Assembly (NCBI RefSeq): GCF_004000845.1
Contig: NZ_BIMA01000074.1
Location: forward strand, 1-34,877
Reading direction: 5' to 3'
DNA from: Paenibacillus koleovorans NBRC 103111
GTDB taxonomy: Bacteria; Bacillota; Bacilli; Paenibacillales; NBRC-103111
DNA: 34,877 bases
The notes beneath the pieces are model-generated. The model worked only from the letters and a program-made list of their open reading frames with translations, was not told where the DNA came from and ran no database searches. Numbering within the stretch: position 1 is the first letter of the stretch; the number at the start of each line of letters is the position of its first letter. Below, one piece after another: positions 1 through 8,452 of this stretch. A program made the translations under genes and the position numbers.

Positions 1-1
1 C

Positions 2-100
2 GGCCCGCCCGCAGGCGCCGCCGCCGCCGCCGCCGGCAACGCTGCCGGCCCGCTCCTCGGCGCCTGGCGCGCCGCGCCAAAGGAGGCGCCGCCATGCTGA
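2..100 (+). CDS. spoIIIAA: SpoIIIAA C-terminal tail (partial)
   Basis: This is an open frame entering from the left edge and ending at TGA 98-100, overlapping the ATG of spoIIIAB at 94 by seven bases. The visible 32 residues are a low-complexity Ala/Gly/Pro tail ending in PPC, so the ATPase domain is not in the window. I assign it by position, because spoIIIAA always precedes spoIIIAB, and because this is the only frame with a stop at the junction. The overlap suggests translational coupling. The tail itself is not diagnostic; a very GC-rich CCG repeat lies within it. Confidence 0.5.
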   Translation, partial: GPPAGAAAAAAGNAAGPLLGAWRAAPKEAPPC

Positions 101-609
101 AGCTGATCGGCGCCATGCTCGTGATCGCGGCCTGCACGCTGCTCGGCCTCGCCAAAGCCGCCCGCTACGCCCGCCGTCCCCGGCAGCTGCGCCTGCTCAT
201 CCAAGTGCTGCAGCGGCTCGAGACGGAGATGACCTACGGCGCCACGCCGCTCGCAGATGCACTTCGCCGCATCGCCGCCCAAGCCGCCGACCCGATCGGA
301 GCGATGCTCCTTGACGCGGCGGAGCGCATGGATCCGGGCGGCGAGACGGCGAAGGCGAGCTGGCAGGAGGCGACCCGGCTCCACTGGCGATATACGGCGC
401 TCCAGGACAGCGAGCGCGAGGTGTGGAGCCAGCTCGGCTTCACGCTGGGGGTGTCGGACCGCGAGGATCAAGTGAAGCATCTGCGCCTAGCCGCCAGCCT
501 GCTGCAGACCGAGGAGCAAGTCGCCTGGGAGGAGCAGCGGCGCTACGAGAAGATGTGGAGAAGCCTCGGGGTGCTCGCCGGCGCTTTGATCGTCATCATG
601 ATGTACTAG
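94..609 (+). CDS. spoIIIAB: Stage III sporulation protein AB
   Basis: The 171-aa protein is about the size of Bacillus SpoIIIAB. It has an N-terminal membrane segment (about residues 4-22), a helical body with the family-typical RRPRQLRLLIQVLQRLETEM stretch, and a C-terminal hydrophobic segment (about 155-171). It belongs to the SpoIIIA-SpoIIQ channel complex in the mother-cell membrane around the forespore; its fold resembles the type II secretion protein GspF. The start is ATG 94, preceded by AAAGGAGG at 79-86. It is the second gene of the spoIIIA operon, and the operon promoter lies outside the window. Confidence 0.93.
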   Translation: MLKLIGAMLVIAACTLLGLAKAARYARRPRQLRLLIQVLQRLETEMTYGATPLADALRRIAAQAADPIGAMLLDAAERMDPGGETAKASWQEATRLHWRYTALQDSEREVWSQLGFTLGVSDREDQVKHLRLAASLLQTEEQVAWEEQRRYEKMWRSLGVLAGALIVIMMY

Positions 610-658
610 GACCCCTAGTGAATTCGACGGATTTGCTGGTTAGAAAGAGGTGCCAGAC

Positions 659-862
659 ATGAACGTGGACGTAAACGCGATTTTTCAGATCGCCGGCATC
701 GGAATCATCATCGCGATGATCCACACGGTGCTAAAACAAATGGGGAAGGAAGATATGGCGCACTGGGTCACCGTCATCGGCTTCGTCGTGGTCCTGTTCA
801 TGGTTGTCAGTTTGCTGGACGACCTATTCAAGGAAATCAAAACGATCTTCCTGTTCCAGTAG
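659..862 (+). CDS. spoIIIAC: Stage III sporulation protein AC
   Basis: This is a 67-aa, very hydrophobic protein with two membrane helices (about residues 8-27 and 37-58), matching the family length of about 68. ATG 659 is chosen over an in-frame GTG at 650 because AAAGAGG (644-650) sits at normal spacing from the ATG and overlaps the GTG. SpoIIIAC is an integral-membrane component of the SpoIIIA engulfment channel. It lies between spoIIIAB and spoIIIAD. Confidence 0.93.
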   Translation: MNVDVNAIFQIAGIGIIIAMIHTVLKQMGKEDMAHWVTVIGFVVVLFMVVSLLDDLFKEIKTIFLFQ

Positions 863-872
863 GTGAACGCCC

Positions 873-1262
873 GTGGAGATTATCCAAGTCGTAGGACTCG
901 GCTTCATCGTAACGATTCTGACGCTCATTCTGAAGGAGCAGAAGCCGCTGTTCGCCTTCCTGCTCTCGACCGTGACCGGCATCTTCATCTTCCTGTTCCT
1001 CATCGGGAAAATATCGGCGGTCATCCAAGTGCTGGAGCAGCTGGCTTCGCAATCGAACATCAATCTGGTGTTCCTGAAGACGATTCTGAAAATTATCGGC
1101 ATCGCCTACATCGCCGAATTCGGCGCGCAGATCGTAAGAGACGCAGGGCAGGAGTCGATCGCCGCGAAGATCGAGCTGGCCGGCAAGGTGATCATCATGG
1201 TCATGGCCATTCCGATCATCACCGTCATTGTGGAAACGATCGTGAAGCTGCTGCCGGCTTGA
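873..1262 (+). CDS. spoIIIAD: Stage III sporulation protein AD
   Basis: The 129-aa membrane protein has four predicted hydrophobic segments and is related to SpoIIIAC. It begins MEIIQVVGLGFIVTIL, typical of the family. The start is GTG 873, with AGGTGA at 861-866 just upstream. It is part of the membrane scaffold of the mother-cell SpoIIIA channel, 10 bases downstream of spoIIIAC. Length and order agree with Bacillus spoIIIAD (about 133 aa). Confidence 0.93.
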   Translation: MEIIQVVGLGFIVTILTLILKEQKPLFAFLLSTVTGIFIFLFLIGKISAVIQVLEQLASQSNINLVFLKTILKIIGIAYIAEFGAQIVRDAGQESIAAKIELAGKVIIMVMAIPIITVIVETIVKLLPA

Positions 1263-1284
1263 GGACTTGACAGGAGAAGATGCC

Positions 1285-2589
1285 ATGACACCGCCTTATT
1301 CGCGCCCATCGCCGCACTATCGGACGCCGCTTCAGCCGCACGACGGCCCGCTCGATTCCAAAGTCAGGCGTCTGCTGCTTGCACTTGCTCTGCTCATGAC
1401 GATCGCCTGGACGGCTGCTGCAGCTACAGTCCCGGTCCAAGCCCAATCCGTTTCCAGCGCGGCAAGCTTGACCGCTTACGCGAGCGCCGTGAATCCGGCG
1501 AACGCGCTAGTCGAGCAACAAGCGGGACAGTTGAAGACCGGAGAGGTCGAAGACTACTGGAACAAGCTGATGCGGGAGTACGGAGGGTTTTTCCCGGACA
1601 GCAAAACTCCCTCCTTCATAGACATGATGCTGCCGGACAAGGGCGGCTTCAGCCTCAAGTCGGTGTTCTCGGCGTTCGTCAGCTTTTTCTTCCACGAAGT
1701 GCTGTACAACGGCAAGCTGCTCGCCTCCATCGTCATCCTGACCGTATTCAGCATGATTCTCGAGACGCTTCAATCCGCGTTCGAGCGCAATACGGTGAGC
1801 AAGATCGCCTACGCGATCTCCTACATGGTGCTGCTGCTGCTCGCGGTCAACAGCTTCAACGTCGCGATCGGCTACGCCAAAGGCGCCATCGAGAGCATGA
1901 TTCACTTCATGGTCGCCGTCATCCCGCTGCTCCTGGCGCTGCTGGCTTCCATGGGCAACGTTGTCACCGTCACGGTGATGCACCCGCTGATCATTTTCAT
2001 GATCCATACGATCGGCACGTTGATTTACGCGGTCATCTTCCCGCTGCTGTTCTTCTCGACCTTGCTCCACATCGTGAGCTCGGTCAACGACAAGTACAAG
2101 GTCACGAACCTGGCCAACCTGCTGCGGGGCGTCAGCATCGGCCTGCTGGGTATCGTCGTTACCGTGTTCCTCGGCGTCATCTCGGTGCAGGGAGGGACGG
2201 GGGCCGTCACCGACGGAGTCACGCTCCGGACCGCGAAGTTCATCACCGGCAACTTCGTCCCGGTCGTCGGCCGTATGTTCTCGGACGCCTCGGACACCGT
2301 GATCAGCGCATCGCTCTTGGTCAAGAACGCGGTTGGCTTGGCGGGCGTCGTCATCATCGTCTTCCTGTGCGCCTTCCCGGCGATCAAGATCTTGACGCTG
2401 GCGCTTATCTACAATATCGCCGGCGCCGTCATGCAGCCGATCGGCTCGAATCCGATCGTGTCCTGCCTGCAGACGATCGGCAAAAGCCTGATTTACGTCT
2501 TCGCGGCGTTAGCCGCCGTAGGACTGATGTTTTTCCTGGCCATCACGATCATCATCACGGCTGCGAATGTGACCGTTATGATGCGATGA
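1285..2589 (+). CDS. spoIIIAE: Stage III sporulation protein AE
   Basis: The 434-aa polytopic membrane protein has a signal-peptide-like N-terminus (about residues 26-52), a soluble stretch (about 55-125), and then several long hydrophobic helices to the C-terminus. It is the largest membrane subunit of the SpoIIIA complex. The reading frame is open from TTG 1267, but CAGGAG at 1271-1276 sits at correct spacing for ATG 1285, which I use. Cysteines are few and there is no catalytic motif, as expected for a structural channel subunit. Confidence 0.93.
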   Translation: MTPPYSRPSPHYRTPLQPHDGPLDSKVRRLLLALALLMTIAWTAAAATVPVQAQSVSSAASLTAYASAVNPANALVEQQAGQLKTGEVEDYWNKLMREYGGFFPDSKTPSFIDMMLPDKGGFSLKSVFSAFVSFFFHEVLYNGKLLASIVILTVFSMILETLQSAFERNTVSKIAYAISYMVLLLLAVNSFNVAIGYAKGAIESMIHFMVAVIPLLLALLASMGNVVTVTVMHPLIIFMIHTIGTLIYAVIFPLLFFSTLLHIVSSVNDKYKVTNLANLLRGVSIGLLGIVVTVFLGVISVQGGTGAVTDGVTLRTAKFITGNFVPVVGRMFSDASDTVISASLLVKNAVGLAGVVIIVFLCAFPAIKILTLALIYNIAGAVMQPIGSNPIVSCLQTIGKSLIYVFAALAAVGLMFFLAITIIITAANVTVMMR

Positions 2590-2616
2590 GCACTTCGCCG
2601 CACAGGAGGAATCGCC

Positions 2617-3351
2617 ATGATCGCCTGGATGAGCGATTGGCTGAAGCAAGTCATTCTCGTCATTTTGCTCGCGGCATTCGTCGACCTGCTGATGCCGAAC
2701 AACGGCTTGCAGCGATATGTGCGAACCGTACTGGGGCTTTTCATTTTGCTGACGCTGCTGACTCCGATCTTCACGCTGTTCCAGAAAACGCTCGATACGC
2801 GGAAAATGCTGGCCTCCGTGGAGCAGCTCCCGGCGCTGGTCGGCGCAGACCGCGCAGGAACAATGACCGCGATGAAGCCGCTTGGCGCGGTTCTCCAGGA
2901 AGCGGGCAGCCTGAAGGCGGCGCAGGAGCAACAAGCGATGCAGCTGCTGGAAACCCGGCTCGGCGCGGAGCTGCAGTCCAGCATGGAGGCGCTGCCCGGC
3001 GTCAAAGTGAAAACAATCGATGTGACCATTCAAGCCGACAACAACGGAAAGCCCGTCATCCGGACGATGCAGGCGATCCTTTATCGCATAGATGGAACTG
3101 TGGAGACGGCTCAGCCCACCGGCAGCGAGAAGGAGGTCCGGACGGTCGAGCCCGTGCGGCCGGTTCAGATTCAGATCAAGGTCGGCGACAGCCGAACGGG
3201 AGCGGGAGCTTCCGCCGACGGCGGTTCAGCCTTAAGCGATTCTGAGCAGCAAGCGAAATCGCGGGTGTATGAGCTCTTGACGCAGCAATGGCAGTTGAAA
3301 CGAACCCAAATCCAGTTGGACTACGAATCGGAGCAGCGGAAAGCGAGGTGA
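2617..3351 (+). CDS. spoIIIAF: Stage III sporulation protein AF
   Basis: This 244-aa protein has two N-terminal membrane helices (about residues 10-28 and 33-53) and a long soluble domain facing the intermembrane space, as in SpoIIIAF. It is longer than the roughly 206 aa of Bacillus, because of a Gly/Ser/Ala-rich insertion around residues 185-215. SpoIIIAF is a ring-building-motif member of the feeding-tube complex. AGGAGGAATCGCC directly precedes the ATG, 27 bases after spoIIIAE. Confidence 0.92.
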   Translation: MIAWMSDWLKQVILVILLAAFVDLLMPNNGLQRYVRTVLGLFILLTLLTPIFTLFQKTLDTRKMLASVEQLPALVGADRAGTMTAMKPLGAVLQEAGSLKAAQEQQAMQLLETRLGAELQSSMEALPGVKVKTIDVTIQADNNGKPVIRTMQAILYRIDGTVETAQPTGSEKEVRTVEPVRPVQIQIKVGDSRTGAGASADGGSALSDSEQQAKSRVYELLTQQWQLKRTQIQLDYESEQRKAR

Positions 3352-3355
3352 GCTC

Positions 3356-3994
3356 ATGGGGAAATGGATGCAATGGATGGAACGCATGGTGGGAGGCGGT
3401 CAAAACGGCGCGAAGCGGATCAACTCCTTCCGCTGGCTGCTGCTGATCGGCCTTGTCGGCGTGGGGCTGATGGTGATGAACTCGTTCCTGAATGTGAAAC
3501 AGCTGGATACCGACCCGAATAGCCGGGCTTCACCCGATCCGAATTCGACGCCGGTCACCTCCGTGAAGGATACGAAGGATCAATCCGGCTTTTCCGGCTA
3601 TGAGCAGTCTTATGAAGCGGCGATCCGGGACATTCTGCAGACCGTCGTGGGCGTCGGCGATTCGGACGTGTTAGTGACGATCGAATCGACGGAGGAGACG
3701 GTCGTGCAGACGAATCCGAAGGACAGCCAGCGGGTCACGACCGAGAAAGACCAGAACGGTGCCCAGCGCAACATTACGGAAGTGACGCGAAGCGGAGAGG
3801 TGGTGCTCTACGACATCTCAGGCTCGCAAAATCCGATCATCGTCAAACAGATCAAACCGAAAGTGAGAGGGGTCGTCGTCGTAGCGAAAGGCGCCGAAAA
3901 CGCGACCGTCAAGTCCATGATCGTCGAAGCCGTCAGCAGAGGGCTGGACGTGCCGCCTCACCGCATTTCCGTCTTGCCTAGAAAGCAGCAATAA
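3356..3994 (+). CDS. spoIIIAG: Stage III sporulation protein AG
   Basis: The 212-aa protein has one N-terminal membrane anchor (about residues 24-44), a short disordered linker rich in Ser/Pro/Asp, and a C-terminal domain with the ring-building motif that oligomerises into the large SpoIIIAG ring between mother cell and forespore. AGGTGAGCTC precedes ATG 3356, four bases after the spoIIIAF stop, so translation is probably coupled. Length is close to the Bacillus protein (229 aa). Confidence 0.93.
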   Translation: MGKWMQWMERMVGGGQNGAKRINSFRWLLLIGLVGVGLMVMNSFLNVKQLDTDPNSRASPDPNSTPVTSVKDTKDQSGFSGYEQSYEAAIRDILQTVVGVGDSDVLVTIESTEETVVQTNPKDSQRVTTEKDQNGAQRNITEVTRSGEVVLYDISGSQNPIIVKQIKPKVRGVVVVAKGAENATVKSMIVEAVSRGLDVPPHRISVLPRKQQ

Positions 3995-4021
3995 TAAACC
4001 CATTTCAGGAGGAATGAAACA

Positions 4022-4714
4022 ATGAACGCAAAACGACAAACCGTATGGCTCGTATCGATGCTCAGTCTGATGGTTGTGCTCTCCGCCTACTACTTGTTTA
4101 CCGAGGATGTCAATGAAGTCGATGTAGCGAACAGCCAGCTGCAAGGCAGCGAGATCAAGGTGGACGCCGTTACGACGAACGGAACGACCGGGACGACGGA
4201 TGCAACGAAGTCCGGTGCAACTGGAACGCAGTCGACGGCTACAGGCGCGCAAACGACAGGGACCGGCACTAAAACGGGTACAACCGGCACAACCGGCACG
4301 GCGAATGCGAACAAAGGCAAAACCGATGCGGAAGTGCTGAAGCAAAAGTCCACAACCGCCACCTCCGGCTCCGACTATTTCAAGACCGCTCAGATGAAAC
4401 GCAATGAAGAATGGGGCATTTTGACGGAAAAGCTGCTCGCCGAAAGCGTAGACGCGAAGAAGTCGACCGCCGACGTGGAAAAAGCTCTGAACGAGCTGAA
4501 CAAGCTGCAGGACCAAGAAGCGCGCATCGCGAACCTCGAAGATTTGCTCGGCAACGATTTCAACAATGCGCTGGTTCTCCAGGACGGAGCCAAATGGAAG
4601 GTAGTCGTGCAAGCCGCCAAGCTGGAGAAGAGCCAGGGCGTCACGATTATCGATCTGGTCATGAAGGAACTGAATGTCGGACCCGACAAAATTACGATTC
4701 AATACGTGCAATAG
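4022..4714 (+). CDS. spoIIIAH: Stage III sporulation protein AH
   Basis: The 230-aa protein has an N-terminal membrane helix (about residues 9-27), a low-complexity Thr/Gly/Ala linker (about 55-100), and a C-terminal helical-plus-beta domain that in Bacillus binds forespore SpoIIQ across the intermembrane space. AGGAGGAATGAAACA precedes the ATG. It is the last gene of the spoIIIA operon; the next gene, accB, has its own promoter region about 200 bases downstream. The TG-rich linker is longer and more repetitive than in Bacillus. Confidence 0.92.
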   Translation: MNAKRQTVWLVSMLSLMVVLSAYYLFTEDVNEVDVANSQLQGSEIKVDAVTTNGTTGTTDATKSGATGTQSTATGAQTTGTGTKTGTTGTTGTANANKGKTDAEVLKQKSTTATSGSDYFKTAQMKRNEEWGILTEKLLAESVDAKKSTADVEKALNELNKLQDQEARIANLEDLLGNDFNNALVLQDGAKWKVVVQAAKLEKSQGVTIIDLVMKELNVGPDKITIQYVQ

Positions 4715-5062
4715 GTTCGGAGGTCAGACGGCTCCGGCAGGGCGCTCCAGCCTTGCCGGGGCTTGTTCGTTTCCAGCTCCCGGTTCGCCAAAAGTTCTTA
4801 CGTTTCATCAAAGGATTCGACAGCCTGTTCGTAGAACTATGTTCTTGGATTGAAGAGGACCGGTTCCGCTCCGGCGGCTCGGAAAACGAAACTTGCAAAC
4901 AATTGTTTTCCGAGCGGCGTTCTTGCGGTATAATGGTCTTCGTGCGTGCGCACGGATGTGTTATAATACATCCATTCCCGCATTGCAGAACATGATGAAA
5001 CATGCTGGACATGCTTGGTCATGTTGGACATGCTTCCAATCCTCGAAGGAGTGAACCTTTGG
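4715..5062 (+). promoter_or_regulatory. accB upstream region: weak hairpin, -10 boxes and CATG repeats
   Basis: This 348-base gap has no convincing full gene. An imperfect GC hairpin (about 4735-4760) may end the spoIIIA transcript. Two perfect TATAAT hexamers lie at 4929-4934 and 4962-4967; their -35 partners are weak (TTTTCC at 4906-4911, 17-base spacer, for the first). A short palindrome CGTGCGCACG lies between them. Five CATG tetramers then recur at 4991, 5001, 5010, 5020 and 5029. A 20-codon ORF (4992-5054) ends inside the accB ribosome-binding site (GAAGGAG, 5045-5051). Confidence 0.5.
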
Positions 5063-5560
5063 ATGTTTAAACTTAGCGAAATCAAAGAATTGGTCAAGCT
5101 GATCGATCAAACCTCCGTATCGGAGCTGGAAATTGAGAACGAAGGAACACGTCTGTTCATCCGCAAGCCGGGCAAAACCGAGTCGGTTGTCGTTACCCAC
5201 GCGCCTGCGCCGACATACGTACAGGCCGCTCCGCAAGCCGTTCCTGCGGTCGACGCAGCTGCTCCGGCAGCAGCAGTGAGCGCTCCTGCCGCTCCCGCAG
5301 CCGCTCCGTCCGATGCAGGCTTACATACGATTAAATCCCCGATGGTCGGTACGTTCTACAAGGCGTCCGCGCCGGGTTCGGCTCCATACGTCTCGATCGG
5401 CGACAAGGTGAGCGAGAAAACCGTTGTCTGTATCGTAGAGGCGATGAAGCTGATGAATCCGATCGAAGCCGAGATCCGGGGCGAAATCGTCGACATCCTG
5501 GTTGAAGACGGCCAGCTCGTCGAATACAATCAAGCTCTGTTCAGGGTGAAACCGGAATAA
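5063..5560 (+). CDS. accB: Biotin carboxyl carrier protein of acetyl-CoA carboxylase
   Basis: The 165-aa protein has a short N-terminal helical region, an Ala/Pro-rich mobile linker (about residues 55-85), and a C-terminal biotinyl domain with the signature EAMKLMNP; Lys129 is the biotinylated residue. It carries carboxybiotin between AccC and the carboxyltransferase for malonyl-CoA synthesis. ATG 5063 is chosen because the family begins MFKLSEIKELVKL and AAGGAG lies upstream; the frame stays open from 5015. It is followed 15 bases later by accC, forming the usual accBC operon. Confidence 0.96.
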   Translation: MFKLSEIKELVKLIDQTSVSELEIENEGTRLFIRKPGKTESVVVTHAPAPTYVQAAPQAVPAVDAAAPAAAVSAPAAPAAAPSDAGLHTIKSPMVGTFYKASAPGSAPYVSIGDKVSEKTVVCIVEAMKLMNPIEAEIRGEIVDILVEDGQLVEYNQALFRVKPE

Positions 5561-5575
5561 ACTGGAGGCTTAACG

Positions 5576-6934
5576 ATGAAGTTTCATAAAATATTGATCG
5601 CCAACCGGGGGGAAATCGCCGTCCGCATCATTCGCGCTTGCCGCGAGATGGGGATTTATACGGTGGCGGTATTTTCCGAAGCGGACCGCGAGGCGCTGCA
5701 TGTGCGGCTGGCCGATGAGGCGTACTGCATCGGACCGACGCTGTCGAAGGACAGCTACCTGAACTTCACGAACCTGATGAGCGTCGCCACGCTGACCGAG
5801 TCCGATGCGATCCATCCGGGTTACGGCTTCTTGGCCGAGAACGCCGACTTCGCGGAAATTTGCGAGTCGTGCAACATCACGTTCATTGGCCCCTCGCCCG
5901 ACGCAATCAGCCGGATGGGCGACAAGTCCGTAGCCAAGCAGACGATGAAGGAAGCCGGCGTGCCGATCATCCCGGGCTCCGACGGCCTGATCGAGGACTT
6001 GGAGGAGGCGGTTCGCCTCGGACGCGAGATCGGCTATCCGATCATCATCAAGGCGACGGCTGGGGGCGGAGGCAAAGGCATCCGCATCGCCGAAGACGAG
6101 GAGTCGCTTGTGCAGCAAATTTCGCAGGCGCAGCAGGAAGCGGAGAAAGCTTTCGGCAATGCCGGCGTATACTTGGAAAAATATTTGACGGGCATGAAGC
6201 ACGTCGAAATTCAAATTTTGGCCGACAAACACGGCAACGTCGTGCACTTGGGAGAGCGGGACTGCTCGATCCAGCGGCGCCGTCAGAAGCTGCTCGAGGA
6301 AGCGCCTTGCCCGGTGCTGACGCCGGACATTCGCGAAGCGATGGGCAGAGCGGCTGTACGGGCCGCGCATGCGGTCAGCTATTCGGGCGCCGGCACGCTG
6401 GAGTTCCTGCTCGGCCCTGACGGCAATTTCTATTTCATGGAAATGAACACGCGGATTCAGGTGGAGCATCCGGTTACGGAGATGATCACCGGCATCGATA
6501 TTATCAAGGAGATGATCCTCGTAGCGCAAGGCGAGCCGCTGTCGTTCCGCCAAGAGGACGTCAAGATCGACGGCTGGGCGATCGAATGCCGCATCAACGC
6601 CGAGGATCCGGAGCGCAACTTCATGCCGTCCGCCGGCCAGATCGGCTTTTACTTGCCGCCCGGCGGCTTGGGCGTTCGTGTAGACAGCGCGGCTTACCCT
6701 GGCTATACGATCTCGCCGCATTATGATTCCATGATCGCCAAGCTGATCGTGTGGGGCCATACGCGCGAGGAGGCGATCGATCGGATGAAGCGGGCGCTTG
6801 CCGAATTCGCGATCGAGGGCATCCATACGACGATTCCGTTCCATTTGAAGCTGCTCGATCACAAGCTGTTCCACAAAGGCACGTTCGATATCAAATTCCT
6901 GGAAGAGCATGACGTGAACGACCCGAATTCGTAA
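5576..6934 (+). CDS. accC: Biotin carboxylase subunit of acetyl-CoA carboxylase
   Basis: The 452-aa protein (family about 450) catalyses ATP-dependent carboxylation of the biotin on AccB. It shows the N-terminal biotin carboxylase domain ([14 protein letters not shown]), the ATP-grasp glycine loop GGGGKGIR (about residues 161-168) and the catalytic stretch [14 protein letters not shown] (289-302). TGGAGG precedes ATG 5576. No disruption is seen. A large open frame on the opposite strand is a codon-bias shadow. Confidence 0.97.
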   Translation: MKFHKILIANRGEIAVRIIRACREMGIYTVAVFSEADREALHVRLADEAYCIGPTLSKDSYLNFTNLMSVATLTESDAIHPGYGFLAENADFAEICESCNITFIGPSPDAISRMGDKSVAKQTMKEAGVPIIPGSDGLIEDLEEAVRLGREIGYPIIIKATAGGGGKGIRIAEDEESLVQQISQAQQEAEKAFGNAGVYLEKYLTGMKHVEIQILADKHGNVVHLGERDCSIQRRRQKLLEEAPCPVLTPDIREAMGRAAVRAAHAVSYSGAGTLEFLLGPDGNFYFMEMNTRIQVEHPVTEMITGIDIIKEMILVAQGEPLSFRQEDVKIDGWAIECRINAEDPERNFMPSAGQIGFYLPPGGLGVRVDSAAYPGYTISPHYDSMIAKLIVWGHTREEAIDRMKRALAEFAIEGIHTTIPFHLKLLDHKLFHKGTFDIKFLEEHDVNDPNS

Positions 6935-6962
6935 ACCAAGCTACGAAGTGTGGCCGAACGAT

Positions 6963-6991
6963 TTGTCATAAATTTGACTGAATGGTATACT
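6963..6991 (+). promoter_or_regulatory. Candidate sigma-A promoter of asp23
   Basis: TTGTCA (6963-6968) and TATACT (6986-6991) are separated by 17 bases in the gap after accC, about 85 bases upstream of the asp23 start. Both hexamers match the sigma-A consensus at 4 of 6 and 5 of 6 positions. This suggests that asp23 is transcribed apart from accBC. Confidence 0.6.
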
Positions 6992-7075
6992 ATTAGAACT
7001 AAGACAGGCATTCGCTGCTGCATCGAGAGATTTCTTTCGGTTGCTTGGTTACGAAAAGAGTAGGAGGTGTAGCGC

Positions 7076-7486
7076 ATGACAACATTAGCTGCAGATTATG
7101 AGAAGACCGATATGGGTACGATTCAGATCGCTCCCGAGGTGATCGAAGTGATCGCCGGACTCGCGACGGTAGAAGTACCTGGCGTGGCGGGGATGAGCGG
7201 CGGCTTCGCCGGCGGAATCGCCGAGCTGCTCGGCCGCAAGAACTTGTCCAAGGGCGTCAAGGTCGAAGTCGGTCAACGTGAAGCGGCGGTGGATGTATCG
7301 ATCGTCATCGAGTTCGGGACCCGAATTCCTGAAGTGGCGAGCGAGATCCAGCGCAATGTGAAGCACGCGATCGAATCGATGACCGGACTGAACGTAGTGG
7401 AAGTGAATGTCCATATCCACGACGTGCAGTTCAAGGCCGCGGCCAAGCCGGAGGAAGAGGAAGGCGCCCCGTTGCGGGTTAAGTAA
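7076..7486 (+). CDS. Asp23/Gls24 family envelope stress response protein (YqhY-type)
   Basis: The 136-aa protein has the Asp23/Gls24 fold: 'IAPEVIEVIAGLATVEVPGVAGM' style N-terminus, a central Gly-rich turn, and the C-terminal 'TGLNVVEVNVHIHDVQF' strand. The gene sits directly after accC as yqhY does in Bacillus. Family members gather at the membrane and affect cell-envelope homeostasis; loss of YqhY in Bacillus disturbs acetyl-CoA carboxylase activity. The start ATG 7076 follows AGGAGGTG. The downstream AmaP is the likely membrane anchor. Confidence 0.9.
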   Translation: MTTLAADYEKTDMGTIQIAPEVIEVIAGLATVEVPGVAGMSGGFAGGIAELLGRKNLSKGVKVEVGQREAAVDVSIVIEFGTRIPEVASEIQRNVKHAIESMTGLNVVEVNVHIHDVQFKAAAKPEEEEGAPLRVK

Positions 7487-7503
7487 TCGATAGATCAGGC
7501 CAG

Positions 7504-7533
7504 AACCCCCTAACGTAACAGTCAGGGGGTTTA
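7504..7533 (+). terminator. Hairpin between asp23 and amaP
   Basis: An ACCCCCT arm (7505-7511) pairs with AGGGGGT (7524-7530), with a 12-base loop and only three T residues after it. It could be a weak intrinsic terminator or a processing hairpin that sets the ratio of asp23 to amaP. Confidence 0.6.
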
Positions 7534-7560
7534 GTCCATGCCGGAAGGGGACAAGCGTTC

Positions 7561-8118
7561 GTGGTAAAAATTTTGGATCGGCTGCTCCTGTTCGTCTATA
7601 CGCTGCTTGTGGGAGTCGGCTTAGTCTTCGTACTGATTACGGCATTCGGTTTTGTTCCGTTCGAGCAGGCCACCGAGTTTCTGAATGATTTGTTCTATGA
7701 GCCGTCCGTCGCTTATCCGATCATCGCGCTGGCCTTGTTTGCGCTGCTGGCGACATGCCGTTTTTTCTACATAGCGATTCGCACGGGCCGGGCTCAGGTG
7801 CCTTCGATCGATCAGCGCACCGATTTCGGCGACATCCGCATTTCGATCGAGACGGTGGAGAATTTGTCGCTGAAGGCGGCGGGGCGCGTCCGCGGCGTCA
7901 AGGACTTGAAGGCTCGCGTTGCGGTGTCCGATGCCGGACTCGATATCGTGATCCGCGCCCTCGTGGAGGGGGATACGTCGATCCCCGACATGTCCGAGGA
8001 AGTGCAGCGAACGGTCAAGGGGCATCTGGAGGACGTGACGGGCATCCCGGTCGCGAAGGTGTCCGTATTTATCGCCAACGTTGCTCAGAACACTACATTT
8101 AAAAGCCGCGTCGAATAG
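7561..8118 (+). CDS. amaP: Alkaline shock response membrane anchor protein AmaP
   Basis: The 185-aa protein has two membrane helices (about residues 8-30 and 48-69) followed by a cytosolic Asp23-like domain (about 80-180, with 'TSIPDMSEEVQRTVKGHLED' and 'TGIPVAKVSVFIANV'). This is the architecture of AmaP, which in Staphylococcus tethers Asp23 to the membrane. The start is GTG 7561 with GGAAGGGG upstream. It overlaps no neighbour and is followed within 14 bases by a DUF2273 gene. Confidence 0.88.
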   Translation: MVKILDRLLLFVYTLLVGVGLVFVLITAFGFVPFEQATEFLNDLFYEPSVAYPIIALALFALLATCRFFYIAIRTGRAQVPSIDQRTDFGDIRISIETVENLSLKAAGRVRGVKDLKARVAVSDAGLDIVIRALVEGDTSIPDMSEEVQRTVKGHLEDVTGIPVAKVSVFIANVAQNTTFKSRVE

Positions 8119-8132
8119 AGGTGATCTTCTCC

Positions 8133-8360
8133 GTGCGAGAGGAATGGTGGGTACGGCACAAGGGCAAAACCGTCGGAGCAGCGGTCGGATTGTTTCTGGC
8201 TATCATCTATTTGTTTTTCGGCTTCTGGGATATGCTGGTCGTCGCGTTTATCGTCTCGGTTTGTTTGTACTTGGGCAAAATGCTGGACGACCAGGAACGG
8301 CTGCCTGATGTGGACGACTGGCTCAAGATGCTGGGCGACCAATGGAGACGGTTCCGGTAA
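8133..8360 (+). CDS. DUF2273 small membrane protein
   Basis: This 75-aa protein starts REEWWVRHKGK, followed by two adjacent hydrophobic helices (about residues 14-50) and a polar C-terminus. That is the usual form of DUF2273 proteins found with Asp23 and AmaP. GTG 8133 is preferred because AGAGGTG (8117-8123) gives normal spacing; a GTG at 8121 lies within that ribosome-binding site. It is likely co-transcribed with amaP and ends just before a strong terminator. Molecular function is unknown. Confidence 0.8.
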   Translation: MREEWWVRHKGKTVGAAVGLFLAIIYLFFGFWDMLVVAFIVSVCLYLGKMLDDQERLPDVDDWLKMLGDQWRRFR

Positions 8361-8366
8361 GGGAAT

Positions 8367-8410
8367 GACCCTCGGACTTGCCGCGATGGCGATTCCGCAG
8401 GGTTTTTTCC
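8367..8410 (+). terminator. Intrinsic terminator after the asp23/amaP/DUF2273 group
   Basis: ACCCTCGGA (8368-8376) pairs imperfectly with TCCGCAGGGT (8393-8402) around an inner GCC/GGC pairing, and is followed by TTTTTT (8403-8408). Confidence 0.8.
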
Positions 8411-8452
8411 CTTTTTACAGGCAGGTTGGCGGCTCGATTCCCGGAGCTTGTT

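Noticed and set aside
5570-6910. A 446-codon open frame on the minus strand of accC
   Set aside because: It is a codon-bias shadow of a highly conserved gene in GC-rich DNA; no ribosome-binding site and an Arg/His-rich composition with no recognisable domain.
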